Below, in pieces: positions 7,849-15,613 of a DNA stretch of 64,000 nt. Position 1 is the stretch's first letter, and every line of letters begins with the position of its first letter. Source of the DNA: Isoptericola halotolerans (GTDB lineage: Bacteria; Actinomycetota; Actinomycetes; Actinomycetales; Cellulomonadaceae); NCBI RefSeq assembly GCF_003003075.1, contig NZ_PVTX01000012.1:1-64000 (forward strand), written 5' to 3'. The position numbers were made by a program, and so were the translations under genes. The notes below the pieces were generated by a model. That model was not told the DNA's origin. It saw only the letters and a list, made by a program, of their open reading frames with translations, and ran no database searches.

Positions 7849-8666
7849 GCGCCGTCGTCGTCTCCGAGTGGGTCAAGCTGCGCAGCTTGCGCTCCACGTG
7901 GTGGGCGCTGGGTGCTCTGGCGGCGGTCACCATCGGTGTCGCAGCGCAGGTCTCCTCGTCGGTGAGCTTCTACGGCGTACCGGGCGTCGTCTCCCAGGAC
8001 GCGATGCAGGACCTCGGCGTGTACGTGGTGACGGTGAGCACCGACTTCGGTGCCCTGGTGGTCGCGGTGCTCGGAGTGCTGATGATCGCCGGGGAGTATG
8101 GCACCGGCACCATCCGCAACAGCCTGACGGCTGTGCCGACCCGGCTGCCGGTGCTGGGCGCCAAGGCGCTGGTGCTGGCCTGTGCCACGTTCGCGGTGGC
8201 CACCGCCGCGTTCGCCGTCGCCGTGCCGGTCTCGACCGGGCTGCTGGCGGGCAACGACGTCGACGTCCACCTCGACGACCCGCACTACTGGTTCGCCGTG
8301 CTCGGCGGTGTCACCTACCTGGTGCTCGTGGCCCTGATCGCGTTCGGGATCGGTGCACTGGTGCGCAGCACCACCGGCGGCATCGCGATCTCGCTCGGCC
8401 TCCTGCTCGCCGCACCGGTCGCGCTGAGCCTGCTGCTCGGCGTCGACCCCCCGGCCTGGGCGGAGAACCTCGCAGTCCTGCTGCCCACGGTCGCGGGCAA
8501 GCTGCTCTTCACCTACCCGGCGGCTCAGCGCTGGGTGGACCTGTCCGCACCGTCGGTCGACGGCGCCTGGGTCGGCGAGCCCTGGCACGGCGCTCTCGTC
8601 CTGGTCGGCTGGGTGGCGGCGCTGCTCGCCGTCGCCGGTCTGCTGCTGCGCCGTCGGGACGCATGA
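7845..8666 (+). CDS. ABC-2-type transporter permease
   Basis: A 273-residue integral membrane protein with about six hydrophobic segments. It starts with VVSEWVKLRSLRSTWWALG, the amphipathic opening typical of ABC-2 permeases partnered with lone ATPases, and has the EYGTGTIRNSLTAVPTR loop diagnostic of the subfamily. The last helix ends in RRRDA on the cytoplasmic side. Its ATG overlaps the ATPase stop codon (7845-7848), indicating stoichiometric translation. The transported substrate is unknown; export of a drug, lipid or peptide is the family expectation. The esterase downstream follows after a 62 bp gap with its own ribosome site. Confidence 0.92.
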   Translation: MSAVVVSEWVKLRSLRSTWWALGALAAVTIGVAAQVSSSVSFYGVPGVVSQDAMQDLGVYVVTVSTDFGALVVAVLGVLMIAGEYGTGTIRNSLTAVPTRLPVLGAKALVLACATFAVATAAFAVAVPVSTGLLAGNDVDVHLDDPHYWFAVLGGVTYLVLVALIAFGIGALVRSTTGGIAISLGLLLAAPVALSLLLGVDPPAWAENLAVLLPTVAGKLLFTYPAAQRWVDLSAPSVDGAWVGEPWHGALVLVGWVAALLAVAGLLLRRRDA

Positions 8667-8728
8667 GCCCCCGGGGGCCACGGGCTCGACTCCGGTCCGA
8701 CGGATCGCACCATCGAAGGGAGAACCCC

Positions 8729-9844
8729 ATGACTGCGCCCTCACCCGAGGCGGATCCCGAGCCCGCGCACGAGACGGCGGGCGGATCTGCGCCGGTGGGC
8801 GGGCCTGAGCAGCCTGCCCTCCGCCGGCGCCGGCGCCGGCGGGTGTGGGTGGTCGGCGGCGTCGTCGGGCTCCTGGCGGCGACGGTGACGGTGCTCACCC
8901 TGGTGTTCCAGTTCGGCCTGCCGTGGTGGAGCGGCCCAGGCGACCACGACCACGTGCACGTCGCGGCCGACGGCACCCGCCAGCGCTACCAGGTGCACCT
9001 GCCGCCGCAGCACGACGGCGGCACGGCACTGCCCGTGATGATGGCGATCCACGGGTGCGGGATGACCGGCTACGGGTGGAACTCGATGAAGGGATCCACG
9101 CAGTTCGACGCGCTCGCCGACCGTGCGGGGTTCATCGTCGTCTACCCGACCCAGCGCATGTTCGCCGACCGCATCAACTGCTGGAACTCCGACGACCCGC
9201 GCAACCAGGTCCGCGGCAGCGGGGAGGCGGCGCTGCTGGCCGGGGTGGCCCGCGACGTCGTCGAACGCTACGGCGCCGACCCCGAGCGCGTCCACGTCTC
9301 CGGCGCCTCGTCCGGCGCGGGCACCGCCGTGATCCTCGGTGCGACTTACCCGGACGTGTTCGCCACCGTCACCTCGGTGGCCGGCGGCGAGTACGGACTG
9401 AACCAGGTCGACCCGGACGACCCGGACGCCACTCCGCCGTCGGTCACCGGACGGCAGGCCTGGGCGCAGATGGGCGAGCAGGCCCGCGCCGTGCCGCTGC
9501 TGATCGTGCAGGGCGGCAGCGACGACGTCGTGCCGACCGTCGTCGGTCAGCGGCTGGTGGAGCACTGGCGCACGGTCGTCGACCTGGTCGTCGACGACGC
9601 GCTCGACGGCAGCCCGGAGCTCGTCCCCGACACGATCGTCCACCCGGCCACGGGGGACCGCTACGAGTACGCGCAGACCACCTACCGCGACCCCGACGGG
9701 CAGGTCCTGATCGAGTACGTGTATGCCGACGACCTCGCCCACGCCTGGTCCACGCCCGGCGCCGTCGGCATCTTCACCGACACCGCCGGCCCCGACGCCA
9801 CCGAGATCGCCTGGCAGTTCGCCCAGCTCCACGACGATCGCTGA
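8729..9844 (+). CDS. PHB-depolymerase-like (alpha/beta-hydrolase) esterase, membrane anchored
   Basis: A 371-residue protein. An arginine run (residues 31-37, encoded by a short gccggc repeat) precedes a single hydrophobic segment WVVGGVVGLLAATVTVLTLV, so the catalytic domain should face outside. The hydrolase carries PVMMAIHGCGMTGYGWN (oxyanion region), the nucleophile elbow VSGASSGAGT (serine in GASSG), an acid in QGGSDDVV and a histidine in DLAHAW. This resembles the PHB depolymerase/LpqC esterase family, which cleaves polyesters, feruloyl or acetyl esters. ATG 8729 has an AAGGGAG ribosome site six bases away. It lies in the ABC transporter unit flanked by the two LuxR-type regulators. The substrate is unknown. 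Confidence 0.85.
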   Translation: MTAPSPEADPEPAHETAGGSAPVGGPEQPALRRRRRRRVWVVGGVVGLLAATVTVLTLVFQFGLPWWSGPGDHDHVHVAADGTRQRYQVHLPPQHDGGTALPVMMAIHGCGMTGYGWNSMKGSTQFDALADRAGFIVVYPTQRMFADRINCWNSDDPRNQVRGSGEAALLAGVARDVVERYGADPERVHVSGASSGAGTAVILGATYPDVFATVTSVAGGEYGLNQVDPDDPDATPPSVTGRQAWAQMGEQARAVPLLIVQGGSDDVVPTVVGQRLVEHWRTVVDLVVDDALDGSPELVPDTIVHPATGDRYEYAQTTYRDPDGQVLIEYVYADDLAHAWSTPGAVGIFTDTAGPDATEIAWQFAQLHDDR

Positions 9845-9935
9845 CCGGGCAGCCACCTGATCGTGGGCCCCGACTCCAGCAGCTCGACGGGAGCCGGGCA
9901 CACCAGCGTTCGGAGCGCCTCCTTCATCGGGCGTT

Positions 9936-9959
9936 GTCGGTGATCTTCACCGATGCGAA
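9936..9959. promoter_or_regulatory. Intergenic palindrome with TTCGCATCGG flank
   Basis: TCGGTGA (9937-9943) and TCACCGA (9947-9953) are perfect 7-base arms around tct. On the minus strand the site reads TTCGCATCGGTGAAGATCACC, the same arrangement as at 11793-11813. It lies in the 210 bp gap after the esterase and about 100 bp before the small frame preceding the flavodoxin gene. The rest of the gap 9845-10054 shows nothing else I can name. Confidence 0.45.
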
Positions 9960-10054
9960 GGCCTCACGCGGAACAGCACGCTGGGAACGAGGCCCGGGCT
10001 TCCGGCACCGAGTCCGCCCGACCTGCTGAACCGCGCGAGAAGGGGCTCACACCC

Positions 10055-10156
10055 ATGTGTACCGAGGTCACCGCGACCGACACCGGCAGGCAGCACGACG
10101 GGGTCGCGGCGGAGATGTCGCACCTCGCCGGGCTCGTCGACGATCGGGAGCCGTGA
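10055..10156 (+). CDS. Small ORF overlapping the flavodoxin gene start
   Basis: A 33-codon frame (MCTEVTATDTGRQH at the start) begins at ATG 10055 with gagaagggg nine bases upstream. It ends at TGA 10154-10156, which overlaps GTG 10153-10155 of the next gene (GTGA). The peptide is unrecognised, polar and has no membrane segment. It may be a real coupled leader or may mean the downstream gene starts elsewhere. Confidence 0.35.
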   Translation: MCTEVTATDTGRQHDGVAAEMSHLAGLVDDREP

Positions 10157-10890
10157 TCAGGGTGCGATCGGACGCCACCGCTGGACCGCCACGGTTCGAC
10201 GGTCTGAGTGCCGTGGTCATCAACGCCACCCTGAAGCGCTCGCCGGAGCCCAGCAACACCGACGGGTTGCTGGGTGTCAGCACGCGGATCATGGCGGAGC
10301 ACGGGGTCGAGGTCGAGGTCGTCCGGGCAGTCGACCACGACATCGCGATCGGGTTGTGGCCGGACATGACCGAGCACGGTGAGAACTCCGACGGCTGGCC
10401 GGAGATCTTCGACAAGGTGTTGGCCGCGGACATCCTCGTCCTCGCGGGGCCGATCTGGCTGGGAGACAACAGCTCGGTGATGAAGCGCGTGATCGAGCGG
10501 CTCTACGGCTGCTCCGGTGCGCTGAACGAGGCCGGGCAGTACGTCTACTACGGACGCGTCGGCGGCTGTGTCATCACCGGCAACGAGGACGGCATCAAGC
10601 ACTGCGCCATGAACGTGCTCTACAGCCTGCAGCACCTCGGCTTCACCATCCCCCCGCAGGCCGACGCGGGCTGGATCGGGCCGGTCGGGCCCGGGCCTTC
10701 CTATCTCGACCCCGGGTCGGGTGGCCCCGAGAACGACTTCACCAACCGCAACACCACCTTCATGACCTACAACCTGATGCACGTCGCGGCCCTGCTGCGC
10801 GCCGCGGGTGGCATCCCGGCGTACGGCAACCGACGCAGCGAGTGGGACGCGGGCTGTGCACCAGACCAGGACAACCCCGAGCACCGGTAG
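10153..10890 (+). CDS. Flavodoxin-family / NADPH-dependent FMN reductase-like protein
   Basis: A 245-residue flavodoxin-fold protein. The first beta strand and phosphate loop read VVINATLKRSPEPSNTDGLL, which fits FMN binding. ADILVLAGPIWLGDNSSVMK is the family block contacting the isoalloxazine ring, and GGCVITGNEDGIKHCAMNVL follows. These proteins reduce quinones, nitro compounds or flavins with NAD(P)H in the cytosol. GTG 10153 has GGGAG only two bases upstream, so translation may depend on the overlapping small frame at 10055-10156. The gene converges on the membrane-protein gene at 10944. Its link to the esterase and ABC transporter is positional only. Confidence 0.85.
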   Translation: MIRVRSDATAGPPRFDGLSAVVINATLKRSPEPSNTDGLLGVSTRIMAEHGVEVEVVRAVDHDIAIGLWPDMTEHGENSDGWPEIFDKVLAADILVLAGPIWLGDNSSVMKRVIERLYGCSGALNEAGQYVYYGRVGGCVITGNEDGIKHCAMNVLYSLQHLGFTIPPQADAGWIGPVGPGPSYLDPGSGGPENDFTNRNTTFMTYNLMHVAALLRAAGGIPAYGNRRSEWDAGCAPDQDNPEHR

Positions 10891-10943
10891 GCGAGGACCG
10901 GTATCGGTGCGGTGGCCGGTGCCCCGCAGCAACGATGGTGCCC

Positions 10944-11573
10944 TCATGGCCGGCGCCGCGGACGGGACGCCGAGCCCCGCAACGGCGCCGCGGGCTCCGG
11001 AGCGGGCGCCGACACCTTCGCTGCGTCGAAGACCGACATGATGACCATCGCGGTGCTGGTGAAGCCGATGGCGAGGGCGAGAAGCAGCGAGGGGACGAAG
11101 TCGCTCGGCGACGGGCTCCAACCGCCGAGGACCCACGGCAGGACAGCCAGAGCCACCACCGCGAGCGAGGTGGCGACCTCGTTCGCGGCCAGAGCAGGGG
11201 ACTTTCTCGTCGCGCCCTTCTTCAGGATGCGACGGGTCGTGTCGACGGTGGCGACCACGAGTGCCGCCGCGAACACCGAGAACGTAACGGCCCCCCAGAC
11301 GGGCGCCGCACCGGCCAGGGCGAGAGCGACGAAGAGGGGCAGGCTGTAGGCGATGAGCACCCACCGGGCGCCGGCCCGCATGTACTGGTCCGGCGTGCTG
11401 CCCGCGGCGCCGCGCGATCGGTGCAACGCTGAGTCGAGGTAGAAGAACACGGCCACGATGAAGGTGCCGACGAGGGTCGCGGCGATTCCCGCGAGGCCGA
11501 GCAGGAACTCGTCGGTCACCTCACCGTAGGCGATGGTGAGACGTTCGGCGTCGAGGACCGAAGGAGTGGGCAT
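10944..11573 (-). CDS. Hypothetical membrane protein with four or five helices
   Basis: A 209-residue integral membrane protein I do not recognise. Hydrophobic segments are visible around residues 23-47 (LLGLAGIAATLVGTFIVAVF), 71-110 (two helices with LPLFVALALAGAAPVW between), 130-150 (VATSLAVVALAVLPWVLG) and 160-185. The C-terminal tail is arginine- and proline-rich and cytoplasmic. The start ATG 11571-11573 has an AAGGAG ribosome site eight bases upstream. It is divergent from the second LuxR-type regulator, sharing a 264 bp control region that contains a palindrome. A relation to that regulon is an inference. Confidence 0.75.
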   Translation of the reverse strand: MPTPSVLDAERLTIAYGEVTDEFLLGLAGIAATLVGTFIVAVFFYLDSALHRSRGAAGSTPDQYMRAGARWVLIAYSLPLFVALALAGAAPVWGAVTFSVFAAALVVATVDTTRRILKKGATRKSPALAANEVATSLAVVALAVLPWVLGGWSPSPSDFVPSLLLALAIGFTSTAMVIMSVFDAAKVSAPAPEPAAPLRGSASRPRRRP

Positions 11574-11780
11574 CGGGTCGTCTCCTTTCGTGTCCACAGG
11601 CGTCGGCGGCCCCGCGGTGCGGCCGACCCCCGGCCCGAGGAGCCCGTTCGACGGGCCGAAAACCTCCGGCAGCCTGGTCGGCTGCCGTGTCAGCAGGCTC
11701 GCCCGGGTCGCGGTGTTCTCGCGTCGGTGAAAGCCCCGGCTTTCTCGCCCCTCGCGCCCACCCCGCGCCTGCCGAGTACC

Positions 11781-11813
11781 TGGCGGCCGCGGTTCGCATC
11801 GGTGATAATCACC
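11781..11813 (+). promoter_or_regulatory. Promoter with overlapping perfect palindrome, LuxR-type regulator 2
   Basis: GATAAT (11804-11809) is a good -10 box, with TGGCGG (11781-11786) 17 bp upstream. The 13-base palindrome GGTGAT-a-ATCACC (11801-11813) covers the -10, so a bound dimer would block RNA polymerase. TTCGCATCGG (11793-11802) abuts it. The layout matches 3963-3995 before the paralogous gene base for base over much of its length. Confidence 0.55.
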
Positions 11814-11837
11814 TGGTCCGGCGCGTATCCCGGAAAG

Positions 11838-14612
11838 ATGGTGGACCTGGTGGACCTCTTGGGCCGACGCGCCGAGTGCGAGGCCGTCGAACGTGTGCTG
11901 GCCGAGGTACGTGCCGGGCGCAGCGGGGCGCTGGTGGTGCGCGGTGAGGCGGGCATCGGGAAGACCGCGGTGCTGGAACACCTTCGGCACACCGCGGCCT
12001 CCGCAGGTCTCCAGGTCGAGTCCCTGGTCGGTGCGGAGTCCGAGACACAGTTCGCGTTCGCCGGCCTGCACCAGCTGTGTGCACCGCTGTTGGACCGTGC
12101 GCTGGCACTGCCCGAACCGCAGCAGGTCGCCCTGGGCGTAGCGTTCGGGCTGCACGGGGGTGCGACTCCGGACAAGTTCTTGGTCGGGCTGGCGACCCTC
12201 AACCTGTTGGCCGAGGCCGCCGAGGACAGGCCGCTGGTGACTCTTGTCGACGATGCGCAGTGGCTGGACCAGGCGTCCGCGCAGGTCCTGGCGTTCGTGG
12301 CTCGACGCCTGGCGGCCGAACGCGTCGCGCTGGTCTTCGCGATGCGAGACCACGCCAGGAGTGAGACCCACCCGCTCGCCGGGCTGCCCGAGCTCCGCCT
12401 CGAGGGGCTCGGTGAGGCCGACGCGCAAGACCTGCTGGCCGCATCGGTCCGCACTCCGCTCGACGACGGGGTTCGCGATCGGATCGTCGCGGAGGCGCGC
12501 GGCAACCCGTTGGCACTGCTGGAGCTGCCGCGGAGCGTGCCGCTGGCGCAGCTGGCCGGTGGTTTCGGCCTGCCGGACGCCATGAGCGTTCCCCGCCGCG
12601 TCGAGGAGGGCTTCCGCCAACGCTCGCGGGACCTACCAGCCGAGACGCAGCTGCTGCTGCTGGTCGCTGCGGCCGAACCGACCGGCAACGCAGCGACGTT
12701 GTGGCGCGCGGCCGACGAGCTGGGGATCCCCCCTGAGGCAGCCGGCCCCGCGGAGGAGGTCGGCCTGCTGGAGGTCGGTACCCGGGTGCGGTTCCGGCAC
12801 CCGCTGGTGCGCTCGGCGGTCTACCGAACGGCCACACCGCCGGACCGTCGCCGCGCACACGCCGCGCTTGCCGCCGCCACCGACCCGCGGTCCGACCCGG
12901 ACCGGTGCGCATGGCACCGCGCGCAGGCGGCGATGGGCACCGACGAGGAGGTCGCCGCCGAGCTGGAGCGCACCGCTGATCGGGCCCGTGCCCGCGGGGG
13001 TATGGCGGCCGCGGCGTCGTTCTTGCAGCACGCCTTCGAGCTGACCCCCTCGTCAGAGAGCCGGACGGCACGCGCGCTGAAGGCCGCCGACACCCTGCAC
13101 GAGGCGGGAGCCTCCAAGGAGGCTCGCGAGCTGCTGGCGAGGGTCGACGTCGGACCGCTCGACGCCGTGCAGCGCGCCCACCTCGCCTTGCTGCGCGCGC
13201 GGATCGAGTTCTACCTGACACGGCACGGCGACGCGGCCCGGATGCTGCTGGACGCGGCACGGATGCTGACGCCGCATGATGTCGCGCTGGCCCGAGAGAC
13301 CTATCTGCACGCTCTCGACGCCGCGATCATCACGGGCGGGGGACCTGGCCATGGCGTGCGTGAGATTGCCGACGCTGCCCGCGCTGCACCGCCCGCGCCC
13401 GAGCCGCCGGGGCCGTCCGACCTGTTGCTCGACGGGCTGGTGGCGACGTTCACCCAGGGCTACGCGGCGGCCGTGCCCGCGTTGCGCCGCGCACTGGAAG
13501 CGTTCCGTGCTGACGAGTTCGACGCAGGGGGAGCGCGCGGTGACGACGACCGACGCTGGTTGTCGCACGCCAGCCGCACCGCGAGCGTGCTCTTCGACGA
13601 CGAGAGCCTGCACGCGTTGGCCACGCGCCACGTACGGCTCGCTCGCGATGCCGGTGCGCTCGTCACCCTGCCCGCCGCGCTCCTGTTCCAGTCCGTCGCG
13701 ATGACGCTCAGCGGTGAGCTCGAGCGGGCCGGTGAGCTGGCCGCCGAGCAGACAGCGATCGCCGCCGCGACCGGGGCCGTCCCCCTGCCCCACGCGCAGC
13801 TCGTCCTGGCTGCCTGGCGCGGTCGTCCGGACGAGGTCGTGGGGATCTCCACGACGGTCGCCCGGGACGCCGCCGACCGTGTGCGCGGCACCGAGGTATC
13901 CCTCGCGCAGTACGCGTTGGCGGTGCTGCACAACGGTCTGGGCGACTACACCGCCGCGCAGGATGCTGCGGCGCGGGCGTGCGAGTCCGACGCGCTGAAC
14001 CCCACCAACCTGGCGCTGCCCGAGCTCATCGAGGCGGCGTGCCGTGCCGGCCGGCCGGAACATGCCCTGGAGGCACTGGAAGAGCTCGACGCGAGAGCCC
14101 GAGCAAGTGGCACCCCGTGGGCGCTGGGGCTCGCCGCCCGTTCACGAGGTCTGGTCACCTCGGGTCGCGCCGCCGAGGTGCACTATCTCGAGGGCATCGG
14201 ACAGCTCAGCGGCAGCACGATGGTCGGGTATCTCGCCCGCGCACACCTCGTCTACGGCGAGTGGCTGCGCCGCGAGGGCCGCCGCCGGGACGCGCGCGAA
14301 CAGCTCCGCACGGCCCACGAGCTGCTGTCGGAGATGGGCGCGGAGGCGTTCGCGGAGCGCGCCGCCCGCGAGCTGCGCGCCACCGGCGAACATGCACGCG
14401 AACGCAGCCCCCGGCCCACCGACGCCCTCACGGCGCAAGAGCTGCACGTCGCGCGACTGGTGGCCACGGGCGCCACCTCCCGAGAAGCCGGCGCCCAGCT
14501 GTTCCTCAGCCCTCGCACGATCGAAGCCCACCTGCGGAACATCTTCCGCAAGCTCGGCATCACCTCTCGCCGACAGCTCAAGGACGGACGACTGGGTCTG
14601 CTGCGCGAATAG
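11838..14612 (+). CDS. Large LuxR-family ATPase regulator (LAL/MalT-type), copy 2
   Basis: A 924-residue paralogue of the protein at 4063-6828 with the same order of parts: LLGRRAECEAVERVLAEV, Walker A GEAGIGKTAVLEHL, Walker B LVTLVDDAQWLDQASAQVLA, a long alpha-helical repeat region, and a C-terminal LuxR helix-turn-helix (TAQELHVARLVATGATSRE, LSPRTIEAHLRNIFRKLGIT). Identity by eye is high throughout, including EWLRREGRR-DAREQLRTAHE just before the DNA-binding domain. ATG 11838 is chosen because the ATPase motif LLGRRAE begins at residue 7; a longer frame from 11727 would run through the promoter. The gene ends 164 bp before an SDR gene on the same strand. The inducer is unknown. Confidence 0.9.
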   Translation: MVDLVDLLGRRAECEAVERVLAEVRAGRSGALVVRGEAGIGKTAVLEHLRHTAASAGLQVESLVGAESETQFAFAGLHQLCAPLLDRALALPEPQQVALGVAFGLHGGATPDKFLVGLATLNLLAEAAEDRPLVTLVDDAQWLDQASAQVLAFVARRLAAERVALVFAMRDHARSETHPLAGLPELRLEGLGEADAQDLLAASVRTPLDDGVRDRIVAEARGNPLALLELPRSVPLAQLAGGFGLPDAMSVPRRVEEGFRQRSRDLPAETQLLLLVAAAEPTGNAATLWRAADELGIPPEAAGPAEEVGLLEVGTRVRFRHPLVRSAVYRTATPPDRRRAHAALAAATDPRSDPDRCAWHRAQAAMGTDEEVAAELERTADRARARGGMAAAASFLQHAFELTPSSESRTARALKAADTLHEAGASKEARELLARVDVGPLDAVQRAHLALLRARIEFYLTRHGDAARMLLDAARMLTPHDVALARETYLHALDAAIITGGGPGHGVREIADAARAAPPAPEPPGPSDLLLDGLVATFTQGYAAAVPALRRALEAFRADEFDAGGARGDDDRRWLSHASRTASVLFDDESLHALATRHVRLARDAGALVTLPAALLFQSVAMTLSGELERAGELAAEQTAIAAATGAVPLPHAQLVLAAWRGRPDEVVGISTTVARDAADRVRGTEVSLAQYALAVLHNGLGDYTAAQDAAARACESDALNPTNLALPELIEAACRAGRPEHALEALEELDARARASGTPWALGLAARSRGLVTSGRAAEVHYLEGIGQLSGSTMVGYLARAHLVYGEWLRREGRRRDAREQLRTAHELLSEMGAEAFAERAARELRATGEHARERSPRPTDALTAQELHVARLVATGATSREAGAQLFLSPRTIEAHLRNIFRKLGITSRRQLKDGRLGLLRE

Positions 14613-14764
14613 CGGACGTCGGCGCGGAGAGGGCTGCTGCACGGTGGCTGATATCTCCCTCCTCCTCAGAGTTCATGTCCTCGAGCACGGCGATCGCCGC
14701 GCGGGCTCGTCGGACCTGGCACGCCGCGGCCTGGCCCAGCACGACGCGAGGATCGTGCGCCCGG

Positions 14765-14770
14765 TAGCCT
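14765..14770 (+). promoter_or_regulatory. -10 box for leaderless SDR transcript
   Basis: TAGCCT ends six bases before GTG 14777, so the transcript should begin at the start codon. No Shine-Dalgarno is present. The rest of the gap 14613-14764 shows nothing I can support. Confidence 0.6.
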
Positions 14771-14776
14771 CCTGGC

Positions 14777-15562
14777 GTGAACCGCGCGATCCAGGACCAC
14801 CTCCGCCAGCTCTTCTGCCTGGACGGGCGCACCGCCGTCGTGACCGGCGGCAGCTCGGGCATCGGCCGGGCGATCGCGACCTCGCTGGCCCGAGCGGGCG
14901 CCGCTGTCGTCGTCGTGGCCCGGGGGCGTGCCGCGCTGGACGACACCGTCGCCGAGCTCACGACGGCCGGGTGCCGCGCCGCCGCCGTGCAGGGCGACCT
15001 CTCCACCCGGAGCGGAGTCCGAGCGGTCGCGGACGCCGTCGTCGAACCCTTCGGTGAGCCCGACGTCGTCGTGTCGAGCGCCGGGGTGAACCTCCGCCCG
15101 CCGATGGCCGAGATCGACGAGACCGTCTGGGACACCACGATGGCGGTGAACCTCGAGGCGCCCTTCTGGCTCGGCCAACAGTTCGCGCCCGGCATGGCCG
15201 AGCGCGGCTACGGCCGACTGATCCACGTCAGCTCGCAGCAGGCGCACCGGGCCTTCGTGACCAGCGGGGTCTACGGCGTCTCCAAGGGTGGTCTCGAGTC
15301 GCTGGCCCGTTCCCAGGCGGAGGCATGGTCGGCCCGGGGCGTCACCGCGAACACCCTCGTGCCCGGGTTCGTGCTCACCCCGCTCAACCAGCGTCTGCAG
15401 GGCGACCCGGAGCGCGTCGCGGCGCTCGCGGAGCGGACCTTCGTGGGCCGCAACGGCGTGCCCGACGACTTCGCCGGGGCGGCGGTCTTCCTCGCGAGCG
15501 CCGCGTCGTCCTACGTCACCGGGCAGTCGATCCATGTCGACGGCGGGTTCTCCGTGCACTGA
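14777..15562 (+). CDS. Short-chain dehydrogenase/reductase
   Basis: A 261-residue classical SDR. Cofactor motif TGGSSGIGRAIA (residues 23-34) follows the LDGRTAVV strand. SSAG replaces the usual NNAG, and the catalytic set is visible as HVSSQQAHRA, YGVSKGG (Tyr, Lys) and a C-terminal GQSIHVDGGFS. The arrangement with LFCLDGRTAVVTGG near the start resembles gluconate 5-dehydrogenase-type and polyol SDRs, but no substrate can be assigned. GTG 14777 is supported by the -10 box six bases upstream. It is followed 51 bp later by a transporter-like gene with a strong ribosome site, so the two could be co-transcribed. Confidence 0.9.
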   Translation: MNRAIQDHLRQLFCLDGRTAVVTGGSSGIGRAIATSLARAGAAVVVVARGRAALDDTVAELTTAGCRAAAVQGDLSTRSGVRAVADAVVEPFGEPDVVVSSAGVNLRPPMAEIDETVWDTTMAVNLEAPFWLGQQFAPGMAERGYGRLIHVSSQQAHRAFVTSGVYGVSKGGLESLARSQAEAWSARGVTANTLVPGFVLTPLNQRLQGDPERVAALAERTFVGRNGVPDDFAGAAVFLASAASSYVTGQSIHVDGGFSVH

Positions 15563-15613
15563 GGCCCCCCGGGCAGCACACTGGGCACCACCCCGACCCC
15601 GGAGGGAGCGGCC

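Noticed and set aside
8820-8842. Short gccggc tandem repeat
   Set aside because: It encodes the arginine run before the esterase membrane anchor (positive-inside), so it is explained by coding and is not a CRISPR or regulatory repeat.
14644-14776. Small plus-strand frame starting VADISLLLRVHVLEHG
   Set aside because: No ribosome site or family match, and it runs into the SDR promoter. It is treated as intergenic.
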